DNA from: Hydractinia symbiolongicarpus
Taxonomy: Eukaryota > Cnidaria > Hydrozoa > Anthoathecata > Hydractiniidae
Assembly: GCF_029227915.1 (NCBI RefSeq)
Contig: NC_079877.1
Location: forward strand, 13,577,351-13,641,350
DNA: 64,000 nt
Reading direction: 5' to 3'
Part shown: positions 21,841-34,474 of the stretch, piece after piece
Layout: each line of letters opens with the position of its first letter
Numbering within the stretch: position 1 is the stretch's first letter
Notes under the pieces: model-generated
Told to the model about the DNA's origin: nothing
What the model saw: the letters and a program-made list of their open reading frames with translations, nothing else
Database searches by the model: none
Position numbers and translations under genes: made by a program

Positions 21841-22826
21841 AAATTTACACGCAACAATAGGCAACCGCAAATATGTAAACTCGAACGCACAAAAAATCTC
21901 TGGTCAATGCTTAAAAGATTTAATATACCGTACTTACTTCACTATTCCCGCTTTTGTATCCTCGCCATTTTTCCATGGGTTAAATAAATAATACCGCCTC
22001 TCCAATAACTCTTCGTGCTGGATTATTGGATATAAAAAAGTCAGTCAATATTTAGATAAAGATAATTATATAAAGCGTGTCAAATTTAAATATCGGATAA
22101 AATCTTGATCATACAGTTCCTAACACCACAAGTACAATATATACAACATACATATTTCGTTATTAGAATTTGAATTTATAATTAATATTTGAAACCAAAA
22201 ATTATATTTTTAGAAACTGTACAGATAAGAAATGAGTTTTTGTAATTATCAGCAAAACATATTTTTAAAGTGCAATAGAAAACAGCAATTTATTATGTCA
22301 ACTTCAATTTTGACAGAGATATATATGAGACGAAATAGGTTTTTTACTTAAAACACAGGTTAAGAAACTTTTAAAACAATAAGAATGCAGTGGCGGATAA
22401 AAAACATTTAAAACTAAACCCTTAACCAAGTCCAAGCCGGGTCTTTAACTCAGTTCTTAACTGAGTCCTTAACCGAGTTCTTAACCAAGTTTCTGATAAA
22501 AAATTTCAACTGAACTGTTTCTCGTGATTAATATGCCATAAAAAAACTTAATTATTATGTCAGTTGATTTGAAAAAGACTTTTTTCCTTTTAATTTCTTG
22601 TTTTATACTGATAGCATATCGAAAACATTAAATCGAATCACCCAAAAGGCATCATTTATTAAAGTGACAGAATTTATAAATTATCGCATTAGATTTCAAT
22701 ATATTTTTTGTTTGAACAAAAATGAACACATTTGCACAAAAAATTAACTGTTAATGACACTGAAAACACTAATACATCCAATACTATAGTTTATTTCTCT
22801 CTTTACCAGAGGTTTTTCCCTCCAAC
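21841..22826. other. 3' flank of gene E
   Basis: AT-rich, no gene. The last 180 bp are shared with the 3' flank of gene D. A short run of CAAGTCC/GAGTTCTTAAC-like words at about 22425-22490 is a weak local tandem repeat. Confidence 0.5.
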
Positions 22827-25800
22827 CTAGCCAGGCAAAATAGGATTGCCTGTTGTAGAGATTTCTGTCGTGGTCGTTATATTTTCTGGTATTGATGTGT
22901 TTGCCATACTTTCTGGTGTTGTCGTCGTTGTCACATTTTCTGGTGTTGTTGTGGTTGTCACATTTTCTGTTGTTGATGGGGTTGTCATATTATCTGGTGT
23001 TGTCGTCGTTGTCATATTTTCAGGTGTTGTTGTCGTTGTCATATTTTCAGGTGTTGATGTGGTTGTTATATTTTCTGATGTTGAGGTGGTTGTCATATTA
23101 TCTGGTGTTGATGTGGTTGTCATATTTTCTGGTGTTGATGTGGTTGTTATATTTTCTGGTGTTGATGGGGTTGTCATATTTTCTGGTGTTGATGGGGTTA
23201 TCATATTTTCAGGTGTTGACGTGGTTGTCATATTTTCAGGTGTTGATGTGATTGTTATAACTTCTGATGTTGATGCAGTTGTCATATTTTCTGGTGTTGT
23301 TGTCGTTGTCACATTTTCTGGTGTTGTTGTGTTTGTCACATTTTCTGGTGTTGATGGGGTTGTCATATTTTCTGGTGTTGATGGGGTTATCATATTTTCA
23401 GGTGTTGACGTGGTTGTCATATTTTCAGGTGTTGATGTGGTTGTTATAATTTCTGATGTTGAGGTGGTTGTCATATTATCTGGTTTTGATGTGGTTGTCA
23501 TATTTTCTGGTGTTGATGTGGTTGTCATATTTTCTGGTGTTGATGTGGTTGTTATATTTTCTGATGTTGATGTGGTTGTCATATTTTCTGGTGTTGTTGT
23601 CGTTGTCACATTTTCTGGTGTTGTTGTAGTTGTCACATTTTCTGGTGTTGATGGAGTTGTCATATTTTCTGGTGTTGATGGGGTTATCATATTTTCAGGT
23701 GTTGACGTGGCTGTCATATTTTCAGGTGTTGATGTGGTTGTCATATTTTCTTGTGTTGATGTGGTTGTCATATTATCTGGTGTTGATGCGGTTGTCATAT
23801 TATCTGGTGTTGACGTGGTTGTTATATTTTCTGGTGTTGTTGTCGTTGTCATATTTTCTGGTGTTGTTGTCGTTGTCATATTTTCTGGTGTTGATGTGGT
23901 TGTTATATTTTCTGATGTTAATGCGGTTGTCATATTTTCTGGTGTTGTTGTCGTTGTCACATTTTCTGGTGTTGTTGTGGTTGTCACATTTTCTGGTGTT
24001 GATGGGGTTGTCATATTTTCAGGTGTTGATGTGGTTGTCATATTTTCAGGTGTTGATGTGGTTGTCATATTTTCAGGTGTTAATGTGGTTGTCATATTTT
24101 CTGGTGTTGTTGTGGTTGTTATATTTTCTGGTGTTGATATGGTTGTCACATTTTCTGGTGTTGATATGGTTGTCACATTTTCTGGTGTTGATGTGGTTGT
24201 CACATTTTCTGGTGTTGATGTGGTTGTCATATTTTCAGGTGTTGTTGTCGTTGTCATATTTTCAGGTGTTGATGTGGTTGTTATATTTTCTGATGTTGAT
24301 GCGGTTGTCATATTTTCTGGTGTTGCCGTGTTTGTCATATTTTCTGGTGTTGATGTGGTTGTTATATTTTCTGATGTTGATGCGGTTGTCATATTTTCTG
24401 GTGTTGTTGTCGTTGTCACATTTTCTGGTGTTGTTGTGGTTGTCACATTTTCTGGTGTTGATGGGGTTGTCATATTTTCAGGTGTTGACGTGGTTGTCAT
24501 ATTTTCAGGTGTTGATGTGGTTGTCATATTTTCAGGTGTTGATGTGGTTGTTATATTTTCTGGTGTTTTTGTCGTTGTCACATTTTCTGATGTTGTTGTG
24601 GTTCTCATATTATCTGGTGTTGATGTGGTTGTCATATTTTCTGGTGTTGATGTGGTTGTTGTATTTTCTGGCGTTGATGTGGTTGTCATATTATCTGGTG
24701 TTGATGTGGTTGTCACATTTTCTGGTGTTGATGTGGTTGTCATATTTTCTGGTGTTGATGTGGTTCTTATAATTTCTGATGTTGAGGTGGTTGTCGTATT
24801 ATCTGGTGTTGATGTGGTTGTCATATTTTCAGGTGTTGATGTGGTTGTCATATTTTCTGGTGTTGATGTGGTTGTCATATTATCTGGTGTTGATGCGGTT
24901 GTCATATTTTCTGGTGTTGACGTGGTTGTTATATTTTCTGGTGTTGTTGTCGTTGTCACATTTTCTGGTGTTGATGTGGTTGTCATATTTTCTGGTGTTG
25001 GTATGGTTGTTATATTTTCTGGTGTTGTTGTCGTTGTCATATTTTCTGGTATTGTCGTAGTTGTTGATGTCGTTGTAGGTTCTTCCATTGTTGTTGTTGT
25101 CGATGCAGACTTTGATTTCGTTTTCGTTGTTGTTGGTTTCTCTGTCGTTTTTGTAGGTTCTGTTCTTATTGATGTAGTTGTAGGCTTTCGCTTGCTTGTT
25201 GTCGATATAGGTTCTGGTGTTGTCATTATTGTTGTAGGCTCTCGTGTGCTTGTTGTTGTTGTAGGTGCTGGTGTTGTCGTTATTGTTGTAGGTTCTCGTC
25301 TGCTTTTTGTTGTTGTAGGTGCTGGTGTTGTCGTTATTGTTGTAGGCTCTCGTGTGCTTGTTGTTGTTGTAGGTGCTGGTGTTGTCGTTATTGTTGTAGG
25401 TTCTCGTCTGCTTTTTGTTGTTGTTGGTTCTAGTGTCGATGTAGTTCTTGCTTCTGAAGTCGTTGTTGTTGTTTTAGGTTTTAGTTTCGTTGTTGTTGTT
25501 GGTTCTAGTGTCGTTGTCGTTGTTGGTTCTGAGAACGTTGTTGTTGTATGAGGTTTCGTTGTCGTTGTGGACATTGTTTTATGTACTGATGTTGTTTCCG
25601 TCGTTGTTGGATTTCGTGTTGTATTCGTAGTTTTGGGGTTAGTTGTTGTCGTTGACGTTCGTTTTGTGTTTGTTGTTGGTGTAGTGGTATTGGACATTTT
25701 TCTATAGATACAATTGGGATTCCTATACACGTGCGTATAATGACATGGTTTTACACAATAATCAGCCAATATTCTGTTATTCTGTCTTCGAGTGTCAATA

Positions 25801-27110
25801 TAAACTCCATTTGGACCTGTCCATCCCCACCAACATAAACAACGTCCTGAGGGCTGACAAATTCCTGCATGATGCCAAAACGGGGAACCACAAGAACGAT
25901 GACATGTTACGGGTTCTGGCGTGGTCGCTATTGTTGTAGGTTCTCGTGTGCTTGTTGTCGTTTTAGGCTTTGGTGTCGTCGTTATTGTTGTAGGCCCTCG
26001 TGTGCTTGTTGTCGTTGTAGGTTCTCGTGTCGTCGTTATTTTTGCAGGCTCTCGTGTGCTTGTTGTCGTTGTACGTTCTCGTGTCGTCGTTATTGTTGTA
26101 GGCTCTCGTGTGCTTGTTGTCGTCATAGGTTCTGGTGTTGTTGTTGTCGTTGTAGGTTCTCGTGTGCTTGTTGTTGTTGTAGGTGCTGCTGTCGTCGTTA
26201 TTGTTGTAGGCTTTCGTGTGCTTTCTGTTGTTGTTGGTTCTAGTGTCGGTGTCGTTGTTCGTTCTGAAGTCGTTGTTGTTGTTTTAGGTTTTAGTTTCGT
26301 TGTCGTTGTTGGTTCTGAGGTCGTTGTTGTTGTTTGAGGTTTCAGTGTCGTTGTGCTCCTTGTTGTATCTTCTGATGTTGTTCCCGCCGTTGTTGGATTT
26401 CGTGTTATATTTGTACTTTTGGGGTTAGTTGTTGTTGTTAACGTTTGTTCTGTGTTTGTTGTTGGTGTAGTGGTACTGGACATTTTTCTATAGATACAAT
26501 TGGGATTCCTATAGTAGTACGTATAGTGACATGGTTTTACACAATAATCAGCCAATATTCTGTTTTTTAGTCTTCCAGTGTCAATATAAACTCCATTTGG
26601 CCCTGTCCATCCCCTCCAACATAAACAACGTCCTGAGCGCTGACAAATTCCTGCATGATGCCAAAACGGATAACCACAAAAGCGATGACATGTTGTGGGT
26701 TTTGTTTCTGTCGTCCTTGTTGTTGTAAGTTCTGGTGTTGTTGCCGCTGTTTTGGGTTTAGTCGTTCTCGTCGTTTTACGTTTTGTCGTTTTCGGAGTAG
26801 TAGTACTTGTCAGTTTTCTATAGATACAATTGGGATTTCTATAGTAGTACGCGTAATGACATGGTTTTACACAATAATCAGCCAATATTCTGTTTTTAAG
26901 TCTTCCAGTGTCAATATAAACTCCATTTGGTCCTGTCCATCCAAAACAGCATAAACAACGTCCTGTAGGGTGACATACTCCTGTGCGATGCCAAAACAAA
27001 AAACCACATAAAGGATGGCATGCTGTTTTCGAACGATGTAAGGGTATACTGTCTATCTCAGGTAGCAAAGACAACAGGTAGATGAATGTAAGTAAAATTT
27101 TATGCAACAT
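22827..27110 (-). CDS. Giant mucin-like protein with three 8-Cys heads and sequon repeats (gene E)
   Basis: This encodes 1427 residues from ATG at 27110 (MLHKILL...). An in-frame ATG at 27122 would add four residues. The signal peptide is about 1-21. Head 1 (about 26825-27020) is altered in its core to GRCLCCFGWTGPN, an extra ninth Cys. Head 2 (about 26490-26675) has CLCWRGWTGPN. Head 3 (about 25705-25900) has the standard CLCWWGWTGPN. The heads are separated by Thr-rich linkers, short (about 35 residues) between heads 1 and 2 and about 190 residues between heads 2 and 3. A further linker with an 18-residue repeat (about 25200-25430) leads to a tail of about 80 copies of a 9-residue unit, TPENMTTTS and variants. 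Nearly every unit carries an N-x-T sequon (NMT, NVT or NIT). Such a tail should bear dense N- and O-glycans. No membrane anchor is seen. Confidence 0.85.
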   Translation of the reverse strand: MLHKILLTFIYLLSLLPEIDSIPLHRSKTACHPLCGFLFWHRTGVCHPTGRCLCCFGWTGPNGVYIDTGRLKNRILADYCVKPCHYAYYYRNPNCIYRKLTSTTTPKTTKRKTTRTTKPKTAATTPELTTTRTTETKPTTCHRFCGYPFWHHAGICQRSGRCLCWRGWTGPNGVYIDTGRLKNRILADYCVKPCHYTYYYRNPNCIYRKMSSTTTPTTNTEQTLTTTTNPKSTNITRNPTTAGTTSEDTTRSTTTLKPQTTTTTSEPTTTTKLKPKTTTTTSERTTTPTLEPTTTESTRKPTTITTTAAPTTTTSTREPTTTTTTPEPMTTTSTREPTTITTTRERTTTTSTREPAKITTTREPTTTTSTRGPTTITTTPKPKTTTSTREPTTIATTPEPVTCHRSCGSPFWHHAGICQPSGRCLCWWGWTGPNGVYIDTRRQNNRILADYCVKPCHYTHVYRNPNCIYRKMSNTTTPTTNTKRTSTTTTNPKTTNTTRNPTTTETTSVHKTMSTTTTKPHTTTTFSEPTTTTTLEPTTTTKLKPKTTTTTSEARTTSTLEPTTTKSRREPTTITTTPAPTTTTSTREPTTITTTPAPTTTKSRREPTTITTTPAPTTTTSTREPTTIMTTPEPISTTSKRKPTTTSIRTEPTKTTEKPTTTKTKSKSASTTTTMEEPTTTSTTTTIPENMTTTTTPENITTIPTPENMTTTSTPENVTTTTTPENITTTSTPENMTTASTPDNMTTTSTPENMTTTSTPENMTTTSTPDNTTTTSTSEIIRTTSTPENMTTTSTPENVTTTSTPDNMTTTSTPENTTTTSTPENMTTTSTPDNMRTTTTSENVTTTKTPENITTTSTPENMTTTSTPENMTTTSTPENMTTPSTPENVTTTTTPENVTTTTTPENMTTASTSENITTTSTPENMTNTATPENMTTASTSENITTTSTPENMTTTTTPENMTTTSTPENVTTTSTPENVTTISTPENVTTISTPENITTTTTPENMTTTLTPENMTTTSTPENMTTTSTPENMTTPSTPENVTTTTTPENVTTTTTPENMTTALTSENITTTSTPENMTTTTTPENMTTTTTPENITTTSTPDNMTTASTPDNMTTTSTQENMTTTSTPENMTATSTPENMITPSTPENMTTPSTPENVTTTTTPENVTTTTTPENMTTTSTSENITTTSTPENMTTTSTPENMTTTSKPDNMTTTSTSEIITTTSTPENMTTTSTPENMITPSTPENMTTPSTPENVTNTTTPENVTTTTTPENMTTASTSEVITITSTPENMTTTSTPENMITPSTPENMTTPSTPENITTTSTPENMTTTSTPDNMTTTSTSENITTTSTPENMTTTTTPENMTTTTTPDNMTTPSTTENVTTTTTPENVTTTTTPESMANTSIPENITTTTEISTTGNPILPG
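22860..25065 (-). repeat. 27-bp coding minisatellite in gene E
   Basis: About 80 tandem 27-bp units encode TPENMTTTS-like peptides. Units fall into recurring blocks: GATGGGGTTATCATATTT-type units followed by the same neighbours recur near 23180, 23380 and 23670. This shows amplification of multi-unit blocks. The coding strand is C/A-rich and the complementary strand G/T-rich throughout. Confidence 0.85.
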
Positions 27111-27589
27111 TGTTAGGTCCATATGAAAACACAATTACATTAAACTCTAAATCAATAAGCTTTTTTTCTCTTGGTGATTTTAAATTTTAATTTGAAACTC
27201 TCCACAAATTCTGCTTATATTGGTTTACAAATGACTTAACAAATAAAAATAACCAATTGGGTTTTGAAGAAGTAGTTGTGTTAAGAAGAAGTAGGGTTAA
27301 TTGTTTTATTATGGTACCTTTTTTTATGTTCGACCACTGCAAAAGTCGCATTTTGGATGATTTTGTTTGTTGTGGTAAACTTATTGCTGCTGATTCAAGA
27401 TCTGTAAACAGAAATGTCATGTTTAAAAGTTGTTAAAATTAATAAGTTTCTTATACTCAAGTTTTTGTAAGAACAAGCACTAAAGGAACTTAGAGTTTGG
27501 TAACAACTATGTTATAGCCGATAGAGAATGTTGGTTAATCCAAGGAGACCACATTTCCTCCCTTGAACAAAATATTTTCACATGGCGAC

Positions 27590-27680
27590 CAACAGGGCTT
27601 GAACCTACTTATTGTATACAGCCAGTAGGTATTATTTTAGAGTCTTGCTTCTGAGAGCCAATTATGGTAAACGACGTAGC
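27590..27680 (-). mobile_element. tRNA-derived SINE-like or tRNA pseudogene fragment
   Basis: On the minus strand a perfect B-box consensus GGTTCAAGCCC lies at 27596-27606, about 50 bases after an ATTGGCTCTCAGAAGC stretch that is a poor A box. The acceptor and anticodon arms do not pair convincingly, so it is not called a functional tRNA. Confidence 0.3.
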
Positions 27681-28230
27681 TTGTATGTACGTGAAATTAA
27701 ACAATTATAGTCAGCACATTTGACTCCAGACCTCACAGTAAGTTTTTATAAAATGAATGATATTCATACACTATGAATAACTATGTATAACCGTTATGAC
27801 TCACATTATTTTTCTCCACCATTTTAAACGTGTAAATGGATTTTCACTCAGTAAGGTGAATAAAATATTTGTGTAGGACGAAAGCGATTGGGCTAGAATT
27901 TTTAAAAATTGTTGGCACCTAAACATCGCAAATATTTTTTTCATATGGCTTCTAAATTCATTAACAAAGTTTATATTATTTTTTTAAGAAAATACTTATA
28001 ACTTCTTGCAAAAAACCTCTTGCGAAGGTAATTATTGAAACTCATCATATAACCTAAGTACCAGTCCTTTTGCAAGTTTATAGTGCGTGTGCCTAATTCG
28101 GGAAGAATTTAAAATGTTTGCAGCAGTATAGGATTCGGTAAATGGCTAACAGCGTTACAAACCGGACAACGGTTAAAAAGCCGATAGCCTGATAAAAATA
28201 TAATAGCCCATGTAAATTCAACGTTAAATA

Positions 28231-28400
28231 TTAATTTGTCTATTAGGAAACCACATTTTAGGAACAAGAAACTATGTCGGTTTTAATTAATTGATAGACT
28301 AATCACATTGCTATGTTTGATGTCATTTCTACCAGATAAAAGAATTTGACGTAAGAGAGCTGTCACTTCGTCATTTCCTCTTTTACTTGCCACAGCTTTA
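28231..28400 (+). repeat. Direct repeat, right copy, flanking gene E
   Basis: Homologous over about 170 bp and in the same orientation to 21655-21840. Together the copies define a unit of about 6.6 kb containing gene E. They could be the scar of a tandem duplication or two copies of an old interspersed repeat. Confidence 0.75.
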
Positions 28401-29989
28401 GTCAATACTTTAATGCAAGCTTAACAAATCAATACCAGATACAATAACTTCATAAAAACAAACTAATCTTTCTTATTTCTTTCTAAACTTCCTATAATGT
28501 ACTCTGTTGCTTAACTACTTACCCTTTACTTTTTCTCGCATTTTCACAGATAATTGTGTCTTTGTCCGTTTGATAAAGACTATATCCAGAATAGCCACAT
28601 CAGTGTTGAAAACACTGTTATCAATGTGGACCTTGTGTTCTGACTGTATACATTAGGTACACATCAGCACCACCTACCCAGCTCCCCTTATATTACATGG
28701 GTTAACCCGTAGCTGTGGTAAAGATACATAAACACGCCCACTCTGTTGACTAAAAAACGGACTTCGTGACTGCGAAGCAAACTCTATAACCATTCGGTCA
28801 AGTGACAAAATATAAAACATTTTGAAAAAATCACTAAAAAAGTACACAAAAAATGAGGACTTACTAGGTCTCTTTGAACAAGAAAAGGAACCGTTAAAAG
28901 GAAAAGGAACATTAAAAATTAATATTAAAAATTTAAAAGTAACTTTTTTTAAAATAACATGAAACGAATGAACCGAAACAATAAAACTATTTACCGTATT
29001 AAGGAGTATAGGAATGGTTCAGAACAATAAAAAGGGTACTAGTCAAGGAGATGACTCGTCATTACACAAGGAATACACATGCTTCATTTCCAAAACTCCA
29101 ATAGGTATCACTTATGGAAAGACTTTTTCGGATTTAAACCTCAAATCTTTAAATCAATATTACTTCAAGGAGTTTTGTAATGTTAATAGTTGTCTAGTAG
29201 TAATTGTTGTATGTTTAAGGCTAACTGAAGTGAAACTTTCACCTAAAAGGTGCTTTGATCAGTACCACCAAATTCGTTCTTGAAGTGGGGAAACCAACAT
29301 TTAAAATAAAATCCTTGATCTTCGCTGTTGCCGTAGTGTTTTCAAGCAAGAAAGTTGTTACGGTATTAATCACACAAATTATAAATTTGCCCAAACGACT
29401 TTCAAGCATCATATTTGGTCACATTTAAAGTGTTACTAATTTATGTTACAAAAATGTATTGACGGTAGCGAAGCAGTATCCCCAGAATAACCGAACCCGG
29501 TTGAGCCCCGACGTAGTAAATGTCGTGTACTGCCGCTATGCGTATGTAAAAGTAGAATTTTTTTGATGTAACAATGGCAGCGTATTCCTCAATAATGTTA
29601 TTGTCAATTTTGAGAATTATCTAAGAAATCCATCTTCAGCTTTAGAATGCTCGTTACAAAAAGCACAGGACAGGAAAACTATGGTACAAAACCCGATCTT
29701 AAAAACGTGTGTGTAACAATTGATCGCATGATGTAAAAAACAGGTTATGGCTTCCAAAATGACGCATAAGGAACTCCCACAAATAGCTAGACGCTGCGAC
29801 ACTTTTTAAAAACCAAAATTATGTCATTATATTCTTCCTCTTATTTTGATTAAGGTACAGTCATTGTCATTTTAATTTGTCATCATTTACAAACCAAGTA
29901 GGTTGACATTCCAACAATTTTCTTATCGTTATACCCCTTGGTGAAGATTTGGTGCAGATGTATATTATTCTCCGAATCTATTCAATTTT

Positions 29990-32079
<2,090 letters not shown>

Positions 32080-32499
32080 TGTGGCATTTAACATTTATAT
32101 AACAGATAAAAAATAATATAAAAACGTTCGCAGTCCAACAATTAATGACTGCCTCTTAAGTACTGTTAGGTTTACCTCTAAAAATTTAGTTTGTAAAGAT
32201 TATATCACTTTGCTATATTGTGATGCAAGGTCTTGTGGTTATGGAGTTGTTAATGTTTCGAAAATGTTCAGTTATCACTTTTTTTTAGTTATTGTGCACG
32301 CTTAAGGTTTTCAAAAATTCGAAATTGAAACGAACAGGGCCTCATTAGCGTAATTTTTTTACTAAAAACTATATCATATATCATATTATAATATAAGTTG
32401 TGAAAAAAAGATTTTTTTAAATATATCAGAACATTTTATTTTAAACTGTGCCTGGTTAAAGAACAAAATTAAAATTAAGAAAAAAATGCGATAATATTG

Positions 32500-32695
32500 T
32501 TCTGACCCAACTACGGACACCGGCCCAACTTTGGACGCGGGACTGGCCCGTCTTTAGACAAGCCTACCCGTCAAAAGACGGGTCGGTGCGTTCGCAATCA
32601 GGATGGCCCATCTATTGACGGGCCTGGCCCAACTTTGGGCAAATGCATGCAACACACGTCTTAACCCAACTTAGAACCATGTGTTCTAAGTTGGA
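32500..32695. repeat. GC-rich island of short hairpins and degenerate repeats
   Basis: This 200-bp block is far richer in G and C than its surroundings. It contains repeated words of the form GGCCCAACTTTGGAC, GGCCCGTCTTTAGAC and GGCCCATCTATTGAC. Several are self-complementary, for example CCCGTCAAAAGACGGG (about 32567-32582) and GCCCAACTTTGGGC (about 32627-32640). A hairpin with arms CCAACTTAGAACC and TGTTCTAAGTTGG closes the block. No coding potential. A small foldback or satellite-like element is inferred. Confidence 0.6.
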
Positions 32696-33622
32696 AAAAA
32701 ATATATAAAGTAAATAAGGAAAACATAAAAATAAGAAAAACATTCTAAAATACAGAAAACATTATTTAAAAAAGTCCAATATAAATAATGCACTCGAGCA
32801 ACATTCAGCAACTTAACGATCTTCTCTGAAACATACGTTAGTTCACAGTGATCAAAAGCGATTTTTATTCCTATTATTGCTTTTATTGTATCAAGAAAAA
32901 GGTTATTAACTAAAATACCACTTCATTTTTAACGAATATTTGAGAATGAATCCAAGGTTTCAGTTACCAATTAGTAAAGGTAAAGCTGGTTTTGTTTATC
33001 ATCAATTCTTATGATCATATTGTTGTTACCTATGGTAATATGCCGTATTTTCTTCTTTTATTTAGCGATAAATCACTAAGGATGCAAGTAAAGCTATATT
33101 GTGGAATCGTATTTGTATATCTATCTGTATAACAGAATATTTACATTGACTTGAGGGGATGGGCATAGCTTAACAGAAGATAAATGACAGTTTTACAGAC
33201 AGGTTACCATTTCTTGGGGACGGATTGGTAAACGAAGCCGATAAATTATAACAAATATCAATGCAATTGCTGTAAATCAACATAGCTACGTTTATGAAAG
33301 GAGAGTGTGACCAATGCAAAATATAACATAGAAACTTTGAGCCTTATGTATGAATTATTTATTTATGAGTTTTTATATATTTTATGTGTCGTATAGTAAT
33401 GAAATTAATATACAATGCTGATTTTGTATGTTTCATTTTCTTGCAGCAATATTTCAGAGACAGTGTCCAACACGATTTTAGTACGTATACAAGGTCCTAC
33501 TAGCTAAGTCGAAAAAAAAACATAAAAAGTTCGCCAGGTTTAAATGCCACCTGATGTTATACTATCTAAACGAGAGAGAGAGTAGGATGGCTTAATTCTC
33601 CCTTGTGTCCAAACACACTTAC

Positions 33623-33763
33623 AGGCAGAACAGCAAAATAATAGAATTTCCCTAGTCTTAACAGGTTAACAAAACAAGCCATGGGTAATGGCATAGCTTC
33701 AACAACACTGAGCAGATTCCAACTGCTTGCGTCGGACGGTGGGGAGATGTTTAAATCGTTCAC
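33623..33763 (-). CDS. Possible exon (weak)
   Basis: On the minus strand GTTAG precedes and GTAAGTG follows a 141-bp stretch open in phase 0 (47 codons). The donor is a perfect match to consensus. The next supported minus-strand exon upstream (34268-34474) is also exactly in phase 0, so the two could belong to one gene. The peptide has no recognised motif. Against it: a plus-strand acceptor-like TTACAG overlaps, and the polypyrimidine tract is poor. Confidence 0.3.
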
Positions 33764-34267
33764 CTAACATGCAACTGTATGATAAGAAGCTACCATAGAT
33801 TCTGACGGTGTGCAAGTCTTTTTATCTTTTTATCATATGTTGCTCACATAACCGACAGTTGTATTTGAATGAGGCTTCGTGCGCAATTTGGGTTTAAAAG
33901 AAATAAACGCTAGGGTCATCAGAAGTAGCGTTTGTTACGTTACCCAACTCAATTTGACTAAAGGTTTTAACATTTTTACGTCTGCATGGTATACTCCTTT
34001 AAGTTTTTTTTAGTAGCTGAAGTCAAAGGGGATATGCTTTCCTGATAACCCTTTTGAAAGATCAAAATAAGTGTCCTCACACATTAAACAGGCGTTTTGA
34101 TTAGTTAAAGATATCCAGATTGAAAGTTAAATCCGTCCAGTTTTTTTTTAAAAAAATTGGAATCCAAATTATCAATATGTTGAAAACATACAACTTTTGT
34201 GCGATACTTGATCGAATTCTCGAATCAGGAAAATCGAGTTTGCTTAATCATACCAACCGTGTATTAC

Positions 34268-34474
34268 CGTCTTTATAGAAAACACAGCCTTTCGTACCGT
34301 TCGCTTCACACATGTGTTTAGTTTTGATTGGAGGTCTTCTGCTTGCTGTTTCAGCTCTTTGTTTTCCCTTTGAAGTTGTTTTAGAAATGGAGTCAACTCT
34401 TTACGCAAACATTTATCTGCGTTAACAGCATTTTCGTACTCCTGTATACGATTTTGAATAACATCTTTTAGAAC
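34268..34474 (-). CDS. Internal exon encoding a coiled coil
   Basis: A 207-bp minus-strand segment is open in exactly one frame (69 codons, phase 0 at both ends). It is bordered by TTTTTAG on the acceptor side and GTAATAC on the donor side. The peptide is rich in Glu, Lys and Gln with regularly spaced Leu (LTPFLKQLQRENKELKQQAE and onward to LQSKL), the hallmark of an amphipathic coiled coil. Its base composition is more GC-rich than the flanks. A second stretch at about 35040-35140 (minus) also reads as Lys-rich and might be an upstream exon, but its splice sites are poor. The gene is not identified. Confidence 0.5.

Larger units (their letters stand above)
27111..29989. other. Spacer upstream of gene E
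   Basis: 27111-27370 aligns with the upstream region of gene D (for example GTTTTATTATG and GACCACTGC strings). No gene is supported beyond this. 28985-29065 resembles the DNA just 3' of gene F (37015-37085), possibly a relic of another family member or of its flank. The open frames at 29014-29283 and 29617-29802 have no other support. Confidence 0.5.

Noticed and set aside
22846-25551. 901-codon plus-strand frame opposite gene E, and Leu/Tyr-rich frames
   Set aside because: Products of the 27-bp repeat read in the wrong frame or strand.
22827-27110. Heads of gene E as classical EGF repeats
   Set aside because: The C-x-C-x2-GWTG core is EGF-like, but the Cys expected after GWTGPN is missing and eight rather than six Cys are present with a symmetric C-x3-C-x10-C pattern.
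27590-27680. Functional tRNA gene
   Set aside because: The B box is perfect, but acceptor and anticodon stems do not pair, so it is recorded only as a SINE-like or pseudogene fragment.
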